NCBI RefSeq assembly: GCF_014269185.2
Contig: NZ_JABWRZ020000002.1
Span: 620,001-684,000 of the forward strand
From: Pseudomonas oryzicola
GTDB taxonomy: Bacteria; Pseudomonadota; Gammaproteobacteria; Pseudomonadales; Pseudomonadaceae
Length of the DNA: 64,000 bases
Direction: 5' to 3'
Shown here: piece after piece, positions 42,403 through 51,057 of the stretch
Numbering within the stretch: position 1 is the stretch's first letter
Layout: each line of letters starts with the position of its first letter
Program-made: the position numbers and the translations under genes
The notes under the pieces: model-generated
Told to the model about the DNA's origin: nothing
Databases searched by the model: none
The model's input: the letters and a program-made list of their open reading frames with translations, nothing else

Positions 42403-43143
42403 CTAACGTGGGTCCAGCCAGACCAGCGAGGCGAAGCGCCCACCCTGCGGGGTGCGCCGATAAGAGAAGAACCGCTCGTCGCTGACCGTGCACCAGCCAC
42501 CGCCATAAACGGCCGTTACCCCACGCCCCGCCAGGCGAATGCGCGCCAGCTCATAGATGTCGGCCATCAGCTTGCCCGGCCGCTCGCCAGCGACAAAAGC
42601 CCGCGCCGCTTCGGGGTGCACCGCGGTAAAGGCATCGCGCACCTCCAGGCCAACTTCGAAGGCCTGCGGCCCGATTGCCGGCCCCAACCACACCAGCACC
42701 TCTTCAGGCGGCAATGCCAGGCGGTCGAGCGTGGCTTCCAGTACACCCCCGGCCAGCCCGCGCCAGCCGGCATGCGCCGCCGCCACGCGGGTACCGGCAC
42801 GGTCGCAGAACAGCGCCGGCAGGCAATCGGCAGTCATCACCGAGCAGGCAATGCCCGGCTGGTCGGTCCAGCTGGCGTCGGCCTCGGCCACCACGGCCGG
42901 GTCGGCATCGGCCACCACCCGGCCATGTACCTGCTTGAGCCAGGCCGGCTGGATGGCGAACTCGTCGCTCAGGCGGCGACGGTTCTCGGCCACAGCAGCC
43001 GGGTCATCGCCAACGTGGTCGCCAAGGTTGAAGGTTTCATAGGGCGGCAGGCTGACGCCGCCCTGGCGAGTGGTGACGCAGGCCCGCACCGAGGCCGGGG
43101 CCGGCCAGTCGGGAAACAGCAGCGTCTGCGTCAGGCCACTCAT
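42403..43143 (-). CDS. pgeF: Purine nucleoside phosphorylase-like / polyphenol oxidase family protein (YfiH)
   Basis: ATG 43143 overlaps the rluD stop (ATGA), giving 246 residues. Motifs ACVTTRQGGVS, LKQVHGRVV, MTADCLPALFCDR and AAHAGWRGLAGGVLE contain the His-His-Cys metal site of the laccase-domain family (YfiH/PgeF). Members act as adenosine or purine nucleoside phosphorylases, and PgeF proofreads peptidoglycan precursor synthesis in E. coli. Co-transcribed with rluD. Confidence 0.93.
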   Translation of the reverse strand: MSGLTQTLLFPDWPAPASVRACVTTRQGGVSLPPYETFNLGDHVGDDPAAVAENRRRLSDEFAIQPAWLKQVHGRVVADADPAVVAEADASWTDQPGIACSVMTADCLPALFCDRAGTRVAAAHAGWRGLAGGVLEATLDRLALPPEEVLVWLGPAIGPQAFEVGLEVRDAFTAVHPEAARAFVAGERPGKLMADIYELARIRLAGRGVTAVYGGGWCTVSDERFFSYRRTPQGGRFASLVWLDPR

Positions 43144-44102
43144 CCGATAAAGCTCTCGCGGTCCTGGTTCAGCAGCGACAGCAACCAGACGAAGTCGTCC
43201 GGCAGTGGCGATTCCCACTTCATGACTTCACCGGTAATCGGGTGGGCCAATGCGAGGAAGCGCGCATGCAGCGCCTGACGCGGGAAGGTTTTCACTGCCT
43301 CGACCATGGTAGGGCTGGCAGCCGGCGGAATACGGAAGCGGCCACCGTACGTCTGGTCGCCGACCAGCGGGAAACCCACATGCGCCATATGCACGCGAAT
43401 CTGGTGGGTACGACCGGTTTCCAGCTTGACCCGCACGTGGGTGTGCGAGCGGAAGCGCTTGAGCACACGGTAGTGGCTGACCGCTGGCTTGCCGCCGTCG
43501 GTGACGGCCATGCGCTGGCGCATGCCGCCATGGCGACCGATCGGGGCATCGATCTTGCCGCCAGCTGTCACCACGCCAATCACGATGCACTCGTAGATGC
43601 GGCTGACCTTGCGCGCCTGCATCTGCTCGACCAGCCTGGTCTGCGCCTGCAAGGTCTTGGCCACCACCATCAGGCCGGTGGTGTCCTTGTCCAGGCGGTG
43701 AACGATACCGGCGCGCGGTACGTTGACGATGTCCGGCACGTGGTGCAGCAAGGCATTGAGCAGGGTGCCACTGGCATGCCCGGCGGCTGGGTGCACAACC
43801 AGCCCGGCAGGCTTGTTGATCACCATGATGTGGTCGTCCTCGTAGACGATATCCAGTTCGATATCTTCTGCGACCCACTCACCCTGGGCCTCTTGCTCGG
43901 CCTCCAGGATAAGCTGCGAGCCACCATGGACGAGGTCTCGAGGGCGCACCACCGCGCCATCGACCGTCAGGCGGCCCTCTTTGATCCACGAAGTTAGCCG
44001 CGAACGCGAGTACTCGGCGAACAATTGGGCGGCGACCTGGTCGAGGCGTTGACCGCCCAGTTCGGACGGCACCTCTGCGCTAAGTTGAATGATCTCGGAC
44101 AT
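43140..44102 (-). CDS. rluD: 23S rRNA pseudouridine synthase RluD
   Basis: 320 residues from ATG 44102. N-terminal S4 RNA-binding domain ([20 protein letters not shown], then [10 protein letters not shown]) and a catalytic domain with the nucleophilic Asp in [16 protein letters not shown], later [15 protein letters not shown]. It makes pseudouridines at 1911, 1915 and 1917 of helix 69 in 23S rRNA. Divergent from bamD. The upstream continuation of the frame is only the antisense of bamD. Confidence 0.95.
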   Translation of the reverse strand: MSEIIQLSAEVPSELGGQRLDQVAAQLFAEYSRSRLTSWIKEGRLTVDGAVVRPRDLVHGGSQLILEAEQEAQGEWVAEDIELDIVYEDDHIMVINKPAGLVVHPAAGHASGTLLNALLHHVPDIVNVPRAGIVHRLDKDTTGLMVVAKTLQAQTRLVEQMQARKVSRIYECIVIGVVTAGGKIDAPIGRHGGMRQRMAVTDGGKPAVSHYRVLKRFRSHTHVRVKLETGRTHQIRVHMAHVGFPLVGDQTYGGRFRIPPAASPTMVEAVKTFPRQALHARFLALAHPITGEVMKWESPLPDDFVWLLSLLNQDRESFIG

Positions 44103-44249
44103 GCTCGATTCGGCGGGCGCACAGCCTTTGGTTTCGGCTGCGAGCTTGTGGTTAAATACGGCTTCTTTTGTCCCGGGGTTGGCCGGGGCGCTCATCATAA
44201 CAGGACGGCACCGCCCAAGACAGCGGCCGTCAAAGGGACGCAAGCCGCC

Positions 44250-45269
44250 ATGCAAGTGAAACACCTGCTGCTGATCGCCATCCTCGGGCTCACCGCGGCC
44301 TGTTCCTCCAATAAGGAAGTCATTGACGAGAACCTCAGCGAAGCCGAGCTGTACCAGCAGGCGCAGGCTGACCTGGACAACTCCAGCTACACCAGCGCCG
44401 TGAACAAGCTCAAGGCCCTGGAGTCGCGCTACCCGTTCGGCCGCTATGCCGACCAGGCGCAGCTCGAGCTGATCTACGCCAACTACAAGAACTCGGAGCC
44501 CGAGGCCGCCAAGTCGGCCGCCGAGCGCTTCATCCGCCTGCACCCGCAGCACCCGAACGTCGACTACGCCTACTACCTCAAGGGCCTGACCTCGTTCGAC
44601 CAGGACCGTGGCCTGCTGGCGCGCTTCCTGCCGCTGGACATGACCAAGCGTGACCCGGGTGCCGCCCGCGACTCGTACAACGAGTTCGCCCAGCTGACCA
44701 GCCGTTTCCCCAACAGCCGCTACGCGCCTGATGCCAAGCAGCGCATGATCTACCTGCGCAACCTGCTGGCCGCGTACGAAATCCATGTGGCCGACTACTA
44801 CCTGAGCCGCCAGGCCTATGTCGCCGCTGCCAACCGTGGCCGCTACGTGGTGGAAAACTTCCAGGAAACCCCGTCGGTCGGTGATGGCCTGGCGGTGATG
44901 GTGGAGTCGTACCAGAAGATGCACCTGGACGAACTGGCGGCTACCAGCCTGGAAACCCTCAAGCTCAACTACCCGGACCACCCGAGCCTGGTGGATGGTG
45001 AGTTCCAGCCCAAGCAGACCGAGTCCGACGGCCGCGGCTGGCTGTCCAAAGCCACCTTGGGCCTGATCGAAACCGACACCCCGCTGCCGCCGGGCGAAAC
45101 CCGCGCCAACCAGGATGTGGTCAAGCAGTTCCAGGACGCGCGCGACGAGATGCCGCAAGAGCTGCTGCCGAAGGACGAGAATGGCGACCCGATCGTGCCG
45201 GAAGGGCCGAAAGAAGCCGAGCAAGACCGCTCGTGGTTCAGCTACATGACCTTTGGCCTGTTCGACTGA
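44250..45269 (+). CDS. bamD: Outer-membrane assembly lipoprotein BamD
   Basis: 339 residues from ATG 44250. Lipoprotein signal with lipobox LTAAC (Cys18), then TPR repeats ([40 protein letters not shown]) typical of BamD/ComL. It is an essential part of the BAM complex that inserts beta-barrel proteins into the outer membrane. The tail beyond residue 260 (acidic, Pro-rich) is longer than in E. coli, as usual in Pseudomonas. A terminator follows at 45286. Confidence 0.95.
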   Translation: MQVKHLLLIAILGLTAACSSNKEVIDENLSEAELYQQAQADLDNSSYTSAVNKLKALESRYPFGRYADQAQLELIYANYKNSEPEAAKSAAERFIRLHPQHPNVDYAYYLKGLTSFDQDRGLLARFLPLDMTKRDPGAARDSYNEFAQLTSRFPNSRYAPDAKQRMIYLRNLLAAYEIHVADYYLSRQAYVAAANRGRYVVENFQETPSVGDGLAVMVESYQKMHLDELAATSLETLKLNYPDHPSLVDGEFQPKQTESDGRGWLSKATLGLIETDTPLPPGETRANQDVVKQFQDARDEMPQELLPKDENGDPIVPEGPKEAEQDRSWFSYMTFGLFD

Positions 45270-45285
45270 TCTGCTGCGGTAGGTG

Positions 45286-45316
45286 AAAGGGAGGCCTTGG
45301 GCCTCCCTTTTTTATT
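45286..45316 (+). terminator. bamD terminator
   Basis: AAAGGGAGGCC and GGCCTCCCTTT pair perfectly around TTG, followed by TTTTA, 17 bases after the stop codon. Confidence 0.9.
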
Positions 45317-45363
45317 GGCCGCGTCCTAGACTGTCGACTTCTTCAACCGACAAGCTGGACACC

Positions 45364-45594
45364 ATGGTTCGCCTACTTTTCTGGATCGCCCTGATCGCCG
45401 CCGCGTTCTGGCTGTGGCGCAAATTCAAAGTCAGCCAGCAGTCGCACCCCGAGGCCAAGCTGGATGCACCGCTGAAGATGGTGCGCTGCGCCCATTGCGG
45501 TGTGCACCTGCCCAATGACCGGGCACTGCAGCGGGACAACGAGTGGTACTGCAGCCAGGCGCACCTGCAGCAGGGGCCGGGGCAGCCCCGATAA
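45364..45594 (+). CDS. PP0621-type small membrane zinc-ribbon protein
   Basis: 76 residues from ATG 45364 (an earlier in-frame ATG lies inside the terminator and is rejected). One N-terminal membrane helix (LLFWIALIAAAFWLW), then a cytoplasmic zinc-binding pattern MVRCAHCGVHLP and EWYCSQAHL. It matches the short conserved Pseudomonas proteins of PP0621 type. Function unknown. Convergent with thiO, two bases apart. Confidence 0.82.
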   Translation: MVRLLFWIALIAAAFWLWRKFKVSQQSHPEAKLDAPLKMVRCAHCGVHLPNDRALQRDNEWYCSQAHLQQGPGQPR

Positions 45595-45596
45595 TG

Positions 45597-46694
45597 TCAG
45601 CCCAACCGCCCCGCTGGCGCATACGGCGCCGGGTCGATGATCGGCTCGGCCCCGGTTAGCAGATCGGTGAACAACTGGCACGAGGCTGGCGCCAGCACCA
45701 GGCCATTACGGTAATGCCCGCAGTTCAGCCACAACCCTGCATGCCCGGGCACCGGCCCGATATACGGGATGCCTTCCGGAGAACCCGGTCGCAGCCCAGC
45801 CCAATGCGCCACCACCTCTGCCCCTTCGAGCCCTGGCAACAATTCCACGGCCGACGCCCGCAGGCTTTCCAGGGCGTCAACGGTGGGGGTCTTGTCATAA
45901 CCGGCATGCTCCAGCGTGCTGCCGACCAGAATATGCCCGTCACGCCGCGGAATCGCATAGCGCCCTTTGGCCAGCACCATGCTCGGCAGGAAGTCTTCGG
46001 CACACTTGAACAGGATCATCTGTCCTTTCACCGGCTCCACCGGCAGTGCGAGGCCAAGCGTGCGCAGCAGCTCGCCACTCCAGGCCCCGGCGCTGAGTAC
46101 CACCTCATCCGCCGCCAGCACGTCGTCGCCCGTCTGCACACCGGTCACCCGCCCGTCGCGCTCGACGAAGCCGGTAATCTGGCAATGCTCACGCAAGGTC
46201 ACGTTGGGCAGCGCCAGCAATGCCGCCTTGAGTGACTTCACCAGGCGCGGATTGCGCACGTTGGCCACGCCGGCCATGTAGATGGCCCGGCAGAAGCCTG
46301 GGCCCAGTACCGGTACCGCATCATAGGCCGCAGAAATGTCCACCGCACTCAGCGGCCGCTGTTCGCGCGCGGCCCAGGCCAGCGCTTCGGCTTCGTCGTC
46401 GAGGTCGAGCCAGTACAGGCCGGTGGTATGCACTTCAGGGTCGACGCCAGTACTGGCGAACAGACGCTCGCCCAGCTGTGGATAAAAGTCCTGAGACCAG
46501 TGCGCCAGGGCCGTCACTGCCGGGCTGTAGCGCCACGGGTACAAAGGCGAAACGATGCCTCCACCGGCCCAGGACGACTCGCGGCCGACCTCGCCCTGGT
46601 CACACACCACCACCTGCCCGACCTTCGCGGCCAGGTTGAACGCCGTCAGCAGGCCGATCACCCCGCCGCCGACCACCACTACTCGCTTGCTCAT
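45597..46694 (-). CDS. thiO: Glycine oxidase ThiO
   Basis: 365 residues from ATG 46694; ATG 46709 five codons earlier is possible. FAD-binding VVVVGGGVIGLLTAFNLA at the N-terminus, SSWAGGGIVSPLYPWRYSP, and the C-terminal LRPGSPEGIPYIGPVPG with LNCGHYRNGLVLAP are typical of ThiO. It oxidises glycine to the imine used to build the thiazole of thiamine. The other thi genes are not in this window. Confidence 0.92.
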   Translation of the reverse strand: MSKRVVVVGGGVIGLLTAFNLAAKVGQVVVCDQGEVGRESSWAGGGIVSPLYPWRYSPAVTALAHWSQDFYPQLGERLFASTGVDPEVHTTGLYWLDLDDEAEALAWAAREQRPLSAVDISAAYDAVPVLGPGFCRAIYMAGVANVRNPRLVKSLKAALLALPNVTLREHCQITGFVERDGRVTGVQTGDDVLAADEVVLSAGAWSGELLRTLGLALPVEPVKGQMILFKCAEDFLPSMVLAKGRYAIPRRDGHILVGSTLEHAGYDKTPTVDALESLRASAVELLPGLEGAEVVAHWAGLRPGSPEGIPYIGPVPGHAGLWLNCGHYRNGLVLAPASCQLFTDLLTGAEPIIDPAPYAPAGRLG

Positions 46695-46748
46695 CTGTCG
46701 ATCCAACATCTGAAGTAATTACGCGATGCACTCGGCATCATTCAACCT

Positions 46749-47138
46749 TCAGCTTCCCCAGCAGTGTTCGCTGTCGCCAACGGCGCCCGGATTGCTCCGC
46801 ACACCGGCCTGGTCGAGCTGGAAATCACCACAGCGATCCTGCGCCATCAGTGCGCCCGGCAGCCGCCGGGCGCGCAGCTTGAAAGTGTCGCTGTCGCGCT
46901 GGACCTGCAGGCGGTAGTAGCGGTTACCCACGGGCAAGGCCGGCTCGCCCTCGGCGTACTGGCCGGTGAGCACGCGATGGCGCTCCAGGCGCAGGGCGGC
47001 ATCGTGCAGCAGGCCGACTACCTCGCTGCGTGCAGCGCGCCGGAGCTGGTCGTTGTAACTGGGGTAGGCAATGGCTGCCAGAATGCCGGTGACCGCCAGC
47101 ACAATCAACAACTCAATCAGGCTCAAGCCTTGCTGCAT
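46749..47138 (-). CDS. pilE: Type IV minor pilin PilE-like
   Basis: ATG 47138 with AAGGAGA upstream; 129 residues. Prepilin signal MQQGLSLIELLIVLAVTGIL with cleavage after Gly4 and Glu5 of the mature chain, followed by YPSYNDQLRRAARSEV. Two Cys near the end (DRCGDF and EHCWGS). Last gene of the minor pilin operon read leftward (pilV, pilW, pilX, pilE). Minor pilins prime pilus assembly. Confidence 0.9.
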   Translation of the reverse strand: MQQGLSLIELLIVLAVTGILAAIAYPSYNDQLRRAARSEVVGLLHDAALRLERHRVLTGQYAEGEPALPVGNRYYRLQVQRDSDTFKLRARRLPGALMAQDRCGDFQLDQAGVRSNPGAVGDSEHCWGS

Positions 47139-47139
47139 G

Positions 47140-47604
47140 TCAGTCTCCTTGCAATCTTTGCCGCCAGGCAATGCGCCGTGCGCTGTCGCCGGCCACGGCG
47201 TAGACCGCCTCCAGTACATAGCGTGGCTGGGCCTGCAGGCTGACAGCGGTAACCCTGAACAGGACGACCTGCTGCCCTTCCGGCATGTGCGCAGCGCGGC
47301 TGCTCGGCCCAAGATTCTGCAACTGGAAATAGCCCATGCGCGTGCGCTGCCATTGCCCAGCCAGATCATGCGGGCGGACCGGGGGCGAGCACGCATCACA
47401 AGGGGCAGGCGGCGCCCGATGCACCTCGCCCTCCCCTGCCAGCAAGGTTTCCTCGGCCTGCTCCAGCGCCAGCAGGCCATCGCTCAGGTAGCCGGCCATT
47501 CGTGTTTCCACCAGCGCCGCGCGCAGGGCAGAAGTTGCCAGCAGGCCTGACAGCATGCTCAATAGCAGTGCCAGCAACAGGACCAGGCCACGCTGGCGGT
47601 TCAT
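47140..47604 (-). CDS. pilX: Type IV minor pilus protein PilX
   Basis: 154 residues. Atypical prepilin start MNRQRGLVLLLALLLSMLSG with Gly-6 cleavage and no Glu5, as in PilX. The middle contains ALEQAEETLLAGE and the C-terminal half a beta region. PilX starts pilus assembly with PilV and PilW. It ends two bases before pilE and overlaps pilW by four. Confidence 0.88.
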   Translation of the reverse strand: MNRQRGLVLLLALLLSMLSGLLATSALRAALVETRMAGYLSDGLLALEQAEETLLAGEGEVHRAPPAPCDACSPPVRPHDLAGQWQRTRMGYFQLQNLGPSSRAAHMPEGQQVVLFRVTAVSLQAQPRYVLEAVYAVAGDSARRIAWRQRLQGD

Positions 47605-48245
47605 GAGGCAGGCACCGGGTTGCGGATTGCCACGCTCAGCTCATGCCGCTGTTCGAGCCCGAGCTTCGGTTCGTACAGCGTCAGGGCAATGTCTATCCGC
47701 TCTCCCTTCGGCATTTGCACACGCTCGAGACGCATCGCCTGCACGTTCTCGAGCAGCGGCTGGAACGCGCTTTCACCGCGCTTGAACCTCAGCTTGGTGC
47801 CTTGCAGCTGATAGGTATACCTGCTGACTGGATGCACCACTGGATAGCCCGCCTTTCGCTGCGCCTCCACGAACACTGTGCTGAGACAGTCGGTATGCAA
47901 GAACCAGTCTGGCGCCCCGGCCTGGCCGGGCAACTCTGCCACCACCAGGCTGAGGGTGGTGCCTTCGATTTCCAGCGGGCGGGCGAATGCCTGCCGTGCT
48001 GCCACATCGCCGAAATCACCAGGCTGCAGACGCAAGCAGCCGAACATGCCCGCCATGCGGATATCCTGCGCCATGCGCAGCAGTGCCAAGCGCGCCTCGT
48101 CCTGCATGTGAGCTGCCGTACTCTGCAGTTGCCAGCTCTGATGTGCCGAGACGAAGACCTGGCTAGCCGCCGCCAGCAGCATCAGGCCGAGCGCCAGGGC
48201 CATCATCACCTCATGCAGACCAAACCCACGCTGGATGCGCTTCAC
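47601..48245 (-). CDS. pilW: Type IV minor pilus protein PilW
   Basis: 214 residues. Prepilin signal KRIQRGFGLHEVMMALALGL with Gly cleavage and Glu5, then LLAAASQVFVSAHQSWQLQ, matching PilW proteins. Two Cys (GCLRL and DCLSTV) may bond. It overlaps pilV and pilX by four bases each, so translation is coupled. Confidence 0.88.
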   Translation of the reverse strand: MKRIQRGFGLHEVMMALALGLMLLAAASQVFVSAHQSWQLQSTAAHMQDEARLALLRMAQDIRMAGMFGCLRLQPGDFGDVAARQAFARPLEIEGTTLSLVVAELPGQAGAPDWFLHTDCLSTVFVEAQRKAGYPVVHPVSRYTYQLQGTKLRFKRGESAFQPLLENVQAMRLERVQMPKGERIDIALTLYEPKLGLEQRHELSVAIRNPVPAS

Positions 48246-48424
48246 TGCCGCCTCCGTTCTTGCTCGCTGTGCGCCGCCATTGCTCCCTGCCCATCGCGGC
48301 GCGCGCCTTCCACCGTCTGCAATGCCTGCAGTTGCAGGCTTGCCGCTGCGAACAGGCCCACTGCCACTACCACCACCGCCAAAAGCACCTCCAGCAGTGT
48401 CATGCCGCGTTGAACTGCGTGCAT
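48242..48424 (-). CDS. pilV: Short PilV-like minor pilin (60 residues)
   Basis: ATG 48424 with AGGAGGTGCAGGG directly upstream. Prepilin signal HAVQRGMTLLEVLLAVVVVA and about 35 more residues, then a stop that overlaps pilW. Full PilV proteins are roughly 150-180 residues, so this one keeps only the N-terminal helix and a short tail. A true short variant is likely because the start and the coupling to pilW are well kept; decay is the alternative. Confidence 0.75.
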   Translation of the reverse strand: MHAVQRGMTLLEVLLAVVVVAVGLFAAASLQLQALQTVEGARRDGQGAMAAHSEQERRRQ

Positions 48425-48533
48425 CCCTGCACCTCCTGAGACTTTTCCTGCAATCACCTTGAACTCGGGCGACTGGTGCTCCTGTCCAACGACCGAGAAG
48501 CTATAGCCAAGCACTTCCAGGGAGGAATGCACG

Positions 48534-49031
48534 GTGAAGCAACGCGGCGTAACACTGATTCAAATGTTGTCGGCCTTGGCAGTGGCAGCTCTGCTGACCC
48601 AGCTCGGCATGCCGGCCTACGCCCGGTTGAGCGATGACTTGCACAGGGCAGCTGCCGCCCGCGACCTGGCGCAGGCCCTGCGCAGTGCGCGCAGCCATGC
48701 CATGTTGCAAAGCCAGCCGGTGCTGGTGCAGCCGTTGGACGGTAAGTGGGGGAACGGTTGGCGGGTGCTGCTGGAACATAACCAGCAAGTGCTGCGTGAA
48801 CAGCGTCTTTCACGGCCGCTGGAGATTGCTGGCAATCGTGACGGGCAGGTGAAATTCAGCGCGCTGGGGGTTCCGCTGGGCCCAGGCAACCAGTTGCTGG
48901 CTGCCACGCTGCGTGTTTGTGAACGGTCGTCAGGCGATAGCCGCTATAAGGTGGTGCTGGCATCGACCGGCAGAATCAGGCTGGATACAGAGGCCGGCCC
49001 GGACACCCAGTGTCCGGCTGCCCAGCGCTGA
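48534..49031 (+). CDS. fimT: GspH/FimT-type minor pilin
   Basis: 165 residues, GTG start with GGAGG nine bases upstream. Prepilin-like KQRGVTLIQMLSALAVAALL with Gly cleavage but Gln in place of Glu5, then QLGMPAYARLSDDLHRAAAA and a C-terminal beta domain with a Cys pair (RVCERSS, DTQCPAAQR). Divergent from pilV. FimT-type proteins have been linked to DNA uptake in other gamma-proteobacteria. Confidence 0.85.
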   Translation: MKQRGVTLIQMLSALAVAALLTQLGMPAYARLSDDLHRAAAARDLAQALRSARSHAMLQSQPVLVQPLDGKWGNGWRVLLEHNQQVLREQRLSRPLEIAGNRDGQVKFSALGVPLGPGNQLLAATLRVCERSSGDSRYKVVLASTGRIRLDTEAGPDTQCPAAQR

Positions 49032-49039
49032 ACCGGTCG

Positions 49040-49131
49040 TAGCCACCTATTGCCGGCAAGCTAGCCCCCACCGGCAGCCACAGCGTCCAAGGCTTGTGCG
49101 CTACCCGTGGGGGCTGGCCTGCCAGCGATGA
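49040..49131. repeat. Inverted REP-like pair between fimT and ispH
   Basis: TTGCCGGCAAGCTAGCCCCC and GGGGGCTGGCCTGCCAGC face each other about 40 bases apart between convergent genes. Confidence 0.6.
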
Positions 49132-49149
49132 GGACGGGACAGGGTCACG

Positions 49150-50097
49150 TCAGATCAGCGAACGAACCCGCAGCTCTTTGGGCATGGAGAAGGTGATGTT
49201 CTCTTCCCGCCCATCCAGCTCTTCGGCGCCCGTAGCGCCCCAGGCCTTGAGCTGCTCGATCACGCCACGCACCAGCACTTCCGGGGCCGAAGCGCCGGCG
49301 GTAATGCCGATTCGCGCCTTCTGCTCGAACCAGCCACGTTGCAGGTCTTCGGCGCCGTCGATCAGGTAGGCCGGGGTGCCCATGCGCTCGGCCAGTTCGC
49401 GCAGGCGGTTGGAGTTGGAGCTGTTCGGGCTGCCGACCACCAGTACCACGTCGCACTCGTCCGCCAGTTGCTTCACCGCATCCTGGCGGTTCTGGGTGGC
49501 GTAGCAGATGTCGTCCTTGCGCGGGCCGCCGATGTTCGGGAAACGTGCGCGCAGGGCGTCGATGACGCGGCTGGTGTCGTCCATCGACAGCGTGGTCTGG
49601 GTGACGAAGGCCAGGTGGTCCGGGTCTTTCACCTGCAGGTTGGCAACATCCTCCTCGTCCTCGACGAGATAGATGGCGCCACCGTTGCTGGCGTCGTACT
49701 GGCCCATGGTGCCTTCGACCTCCGGGTGCCCTTCGTGGCCGATGAGGATGCACTCACGGCCATCGCGGCTGTACTTGGCCACTTCGATGTGTACCTTGGT
49801 CACCAGCGGGCAGGTGGCGTCGAACACTTTCAGGCCACGGCCAGCGGCTTCCTGGCGCACGGCCTGGGAAACCCCGTGGGCGCTGAAGATGACAATGACG
49901 TCGTCCGGCACCTGGTCCAGTTCCTCGACGAAGATGGCTCCACGGTTGCGCAGGTCTTCCACCACGAACTTGTTGTGCACCACTTCGTGACGCACATAGA
50001 TCGGCGGGCCGAAGACTTCCAGCGCGCGGTTGACGATCTCGATCGCCCGGTCGACCCCCGCGCAGAAGCCGCGAGGGTTGGCGAGTTTGATTTGCAT
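49150..50097 (-). CDS. ispH: 4-hydroxy-3-methylbut-2-enyl diphosphate reductase IspH
   Basis: 315 residues. The three Cys that hold the iron-sulfur cluster are visible: Cys12 in [12 protein letters not shown], the Cys in [12 protein letters not shown], and the one in [14 protein letters not shown]. It performs the last step of the non-mevalonate pathway to IPP and DMAPP. It ends the ribF-ileS-lspA-fkpB-ispH run on the minus strand. Confidence 0.97.
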   Translation of the reverse strand: MQIKLANPRGFCAGVDRAIEIVNRALEVFGPPIYVRHEVVHNKFVVEDLRNRGAIFVEELDQVPDDVIVIFSAHGVSQAVRQEAAGRGLKVFDATCPLVTKVHIEVAKYSRDGRECILIGHEGHPEVEGTMGQYDASNGGAIYLVEDEEDVANLQVKDPDHLAFVTQTTLSMDDTSRVIDALRARFPNIGGPRKDDICYATQNRQDAVKQLADECDVVLVVGSPNSSNSNRLRELAERMGTPAYLIDGAEDLQRGWFEQKARIGITAGASAPEVLVRGVIEQLKAWGATGAEELDGREENITFSMPKELRVRSLI

Positions 50098-50111
50098 GCT
50101 CGGCTCCAGGC

Positions 50112-50549
50112 TTACAGGGCCTTGACCTCGAGGATCTCCACCTCGAAGGTCAGGGTCTTGCCAGCCAGTGGGTGATTGAAGTCGATGGTCACCTGGTCAT
50201 CATCGAACGCTTTGACCACCCCCGGCAGCTCGGTGTTGGCGGCATCGTTGAAGATGATCAGCAATCCTTCGGACAGTTCCATGCCCTCGAACTGGGACCG
50301 CGGCATGACTTGCACGTTCTGTGGGTTGGGCTGGCCGAAGGCGTTCTCCGGGGCCACTACCACGTTGCGCTTGTCACCGGCCTTGAAGCCGAACAGGGCG
50401 TTCTCGAAACCTGGCAGCAGGTTGCCATCGCCCACCTTGAAGGTGGCCGGGGCCTTGTCGAACGTGCTGTCGACAGTGTCGCCGTTTTCCAGGTGCAGCG
50501 CGAAGTGCAAGGTGACTTCGGTGTTCTGGCCGATACGGGTGTCAGTCAT
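50112..50549 (-). CDS. fkpB: FKBP-type peptidyl-prolyl isomerase FkpB (SlpA)
   Basis: 145 residues. FKBP start [40 protein letters not shown] and [18 protein letters not shown] are typical of the SlyD/FkpB branch with an inserted flap. It speeds proline isomerisation. Overlaps lspA by eight bases, consistent with the conserved lspA-fkpB-ispH operon. Confidence 0.95.
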   Translation of the reverse strand: MTDTRIGQNTEVTLHFALHLENGDTVDSTFDKAPATFKVGDGNLLPGFENALFGFKAGDKRNVVVAPENAFGQPNPQNVQVMPRSQFEGMELSEGLLIIFNDAANTELPGVVKAFDDDQVTIDFNHPLAGKTLTFEVEILEVKAL

Positions 50550-51057
50550 GGACCGGATCCTCGGACTTCTTGCTCTTGAACATATCCAGCGCCAGCATCA
50601 CCGCACCAACGGTGATGGCGCTGTCGGCCAGGTTGAAGGCCGGGAAGTAATGGCGGTTCTGCCAGTGCACCAGGATGAAGTCGACCACATGGCCGAGCAC
50701 CACCCGGTCGTACAGGTTGCCGATCGCACCACCCAGTACCAGCGCCAGCGCCACCGCCAGCCAGGTCTCGTTGCGCCCCAGGCGCTTGAGCCACACCACC
50801 AGCACAGCGCTGACCACCACGGCGATCAGGGCGAACAGCCAGCGCTGCCAGCCGGAGCTTTCCGCCAGGAAGCTGAAGGCCGCGCCGGTGTTGTAGGCCA
50901 GGGTCCAGCTGAAGTAGTCGGGAATCACGACGATCTGCTGGTACATGCTCAGGGCATTGTTGAAATACAGCTTGGTGGCCTGGTCGAGGACCAGGACCAG
51001 CAGGCTCAACCAAAGCCATGCAAGGCGCCCGAAGCGCCCCGCTGCAGGGTTAGGCAT
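50542..51057 (-). CDS. lspA: Lipoprotein signal peptidase LspA
   Basis: 171 residues from ATG 51057, overlapping the ileS end by eight bases. Four hydrophobic segments and the signatures [21 protein letters not shown] and [11 protein letters not shown]; the Asp in NLYDR and in LADS are catalytic. It removes the signal peptide from lipoproteins such as BamD. Confidence 0.96.
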   Translation of the reverse strand: MPNPAAGRFGRLAWLWLSLLVLVLDQATKLYFNNALSMYQQIVVIPDYFSWTLAYNTGAAFSFLAESSGWQRWLFALIAVVVSAVLVVWLKRLGRNETWLAVALALVLGGAIGNLYDRVVLGHVVDFILVHWQNRHYFPAFNLADSAITVGAVMLALDMFKSKKSEDPVHD

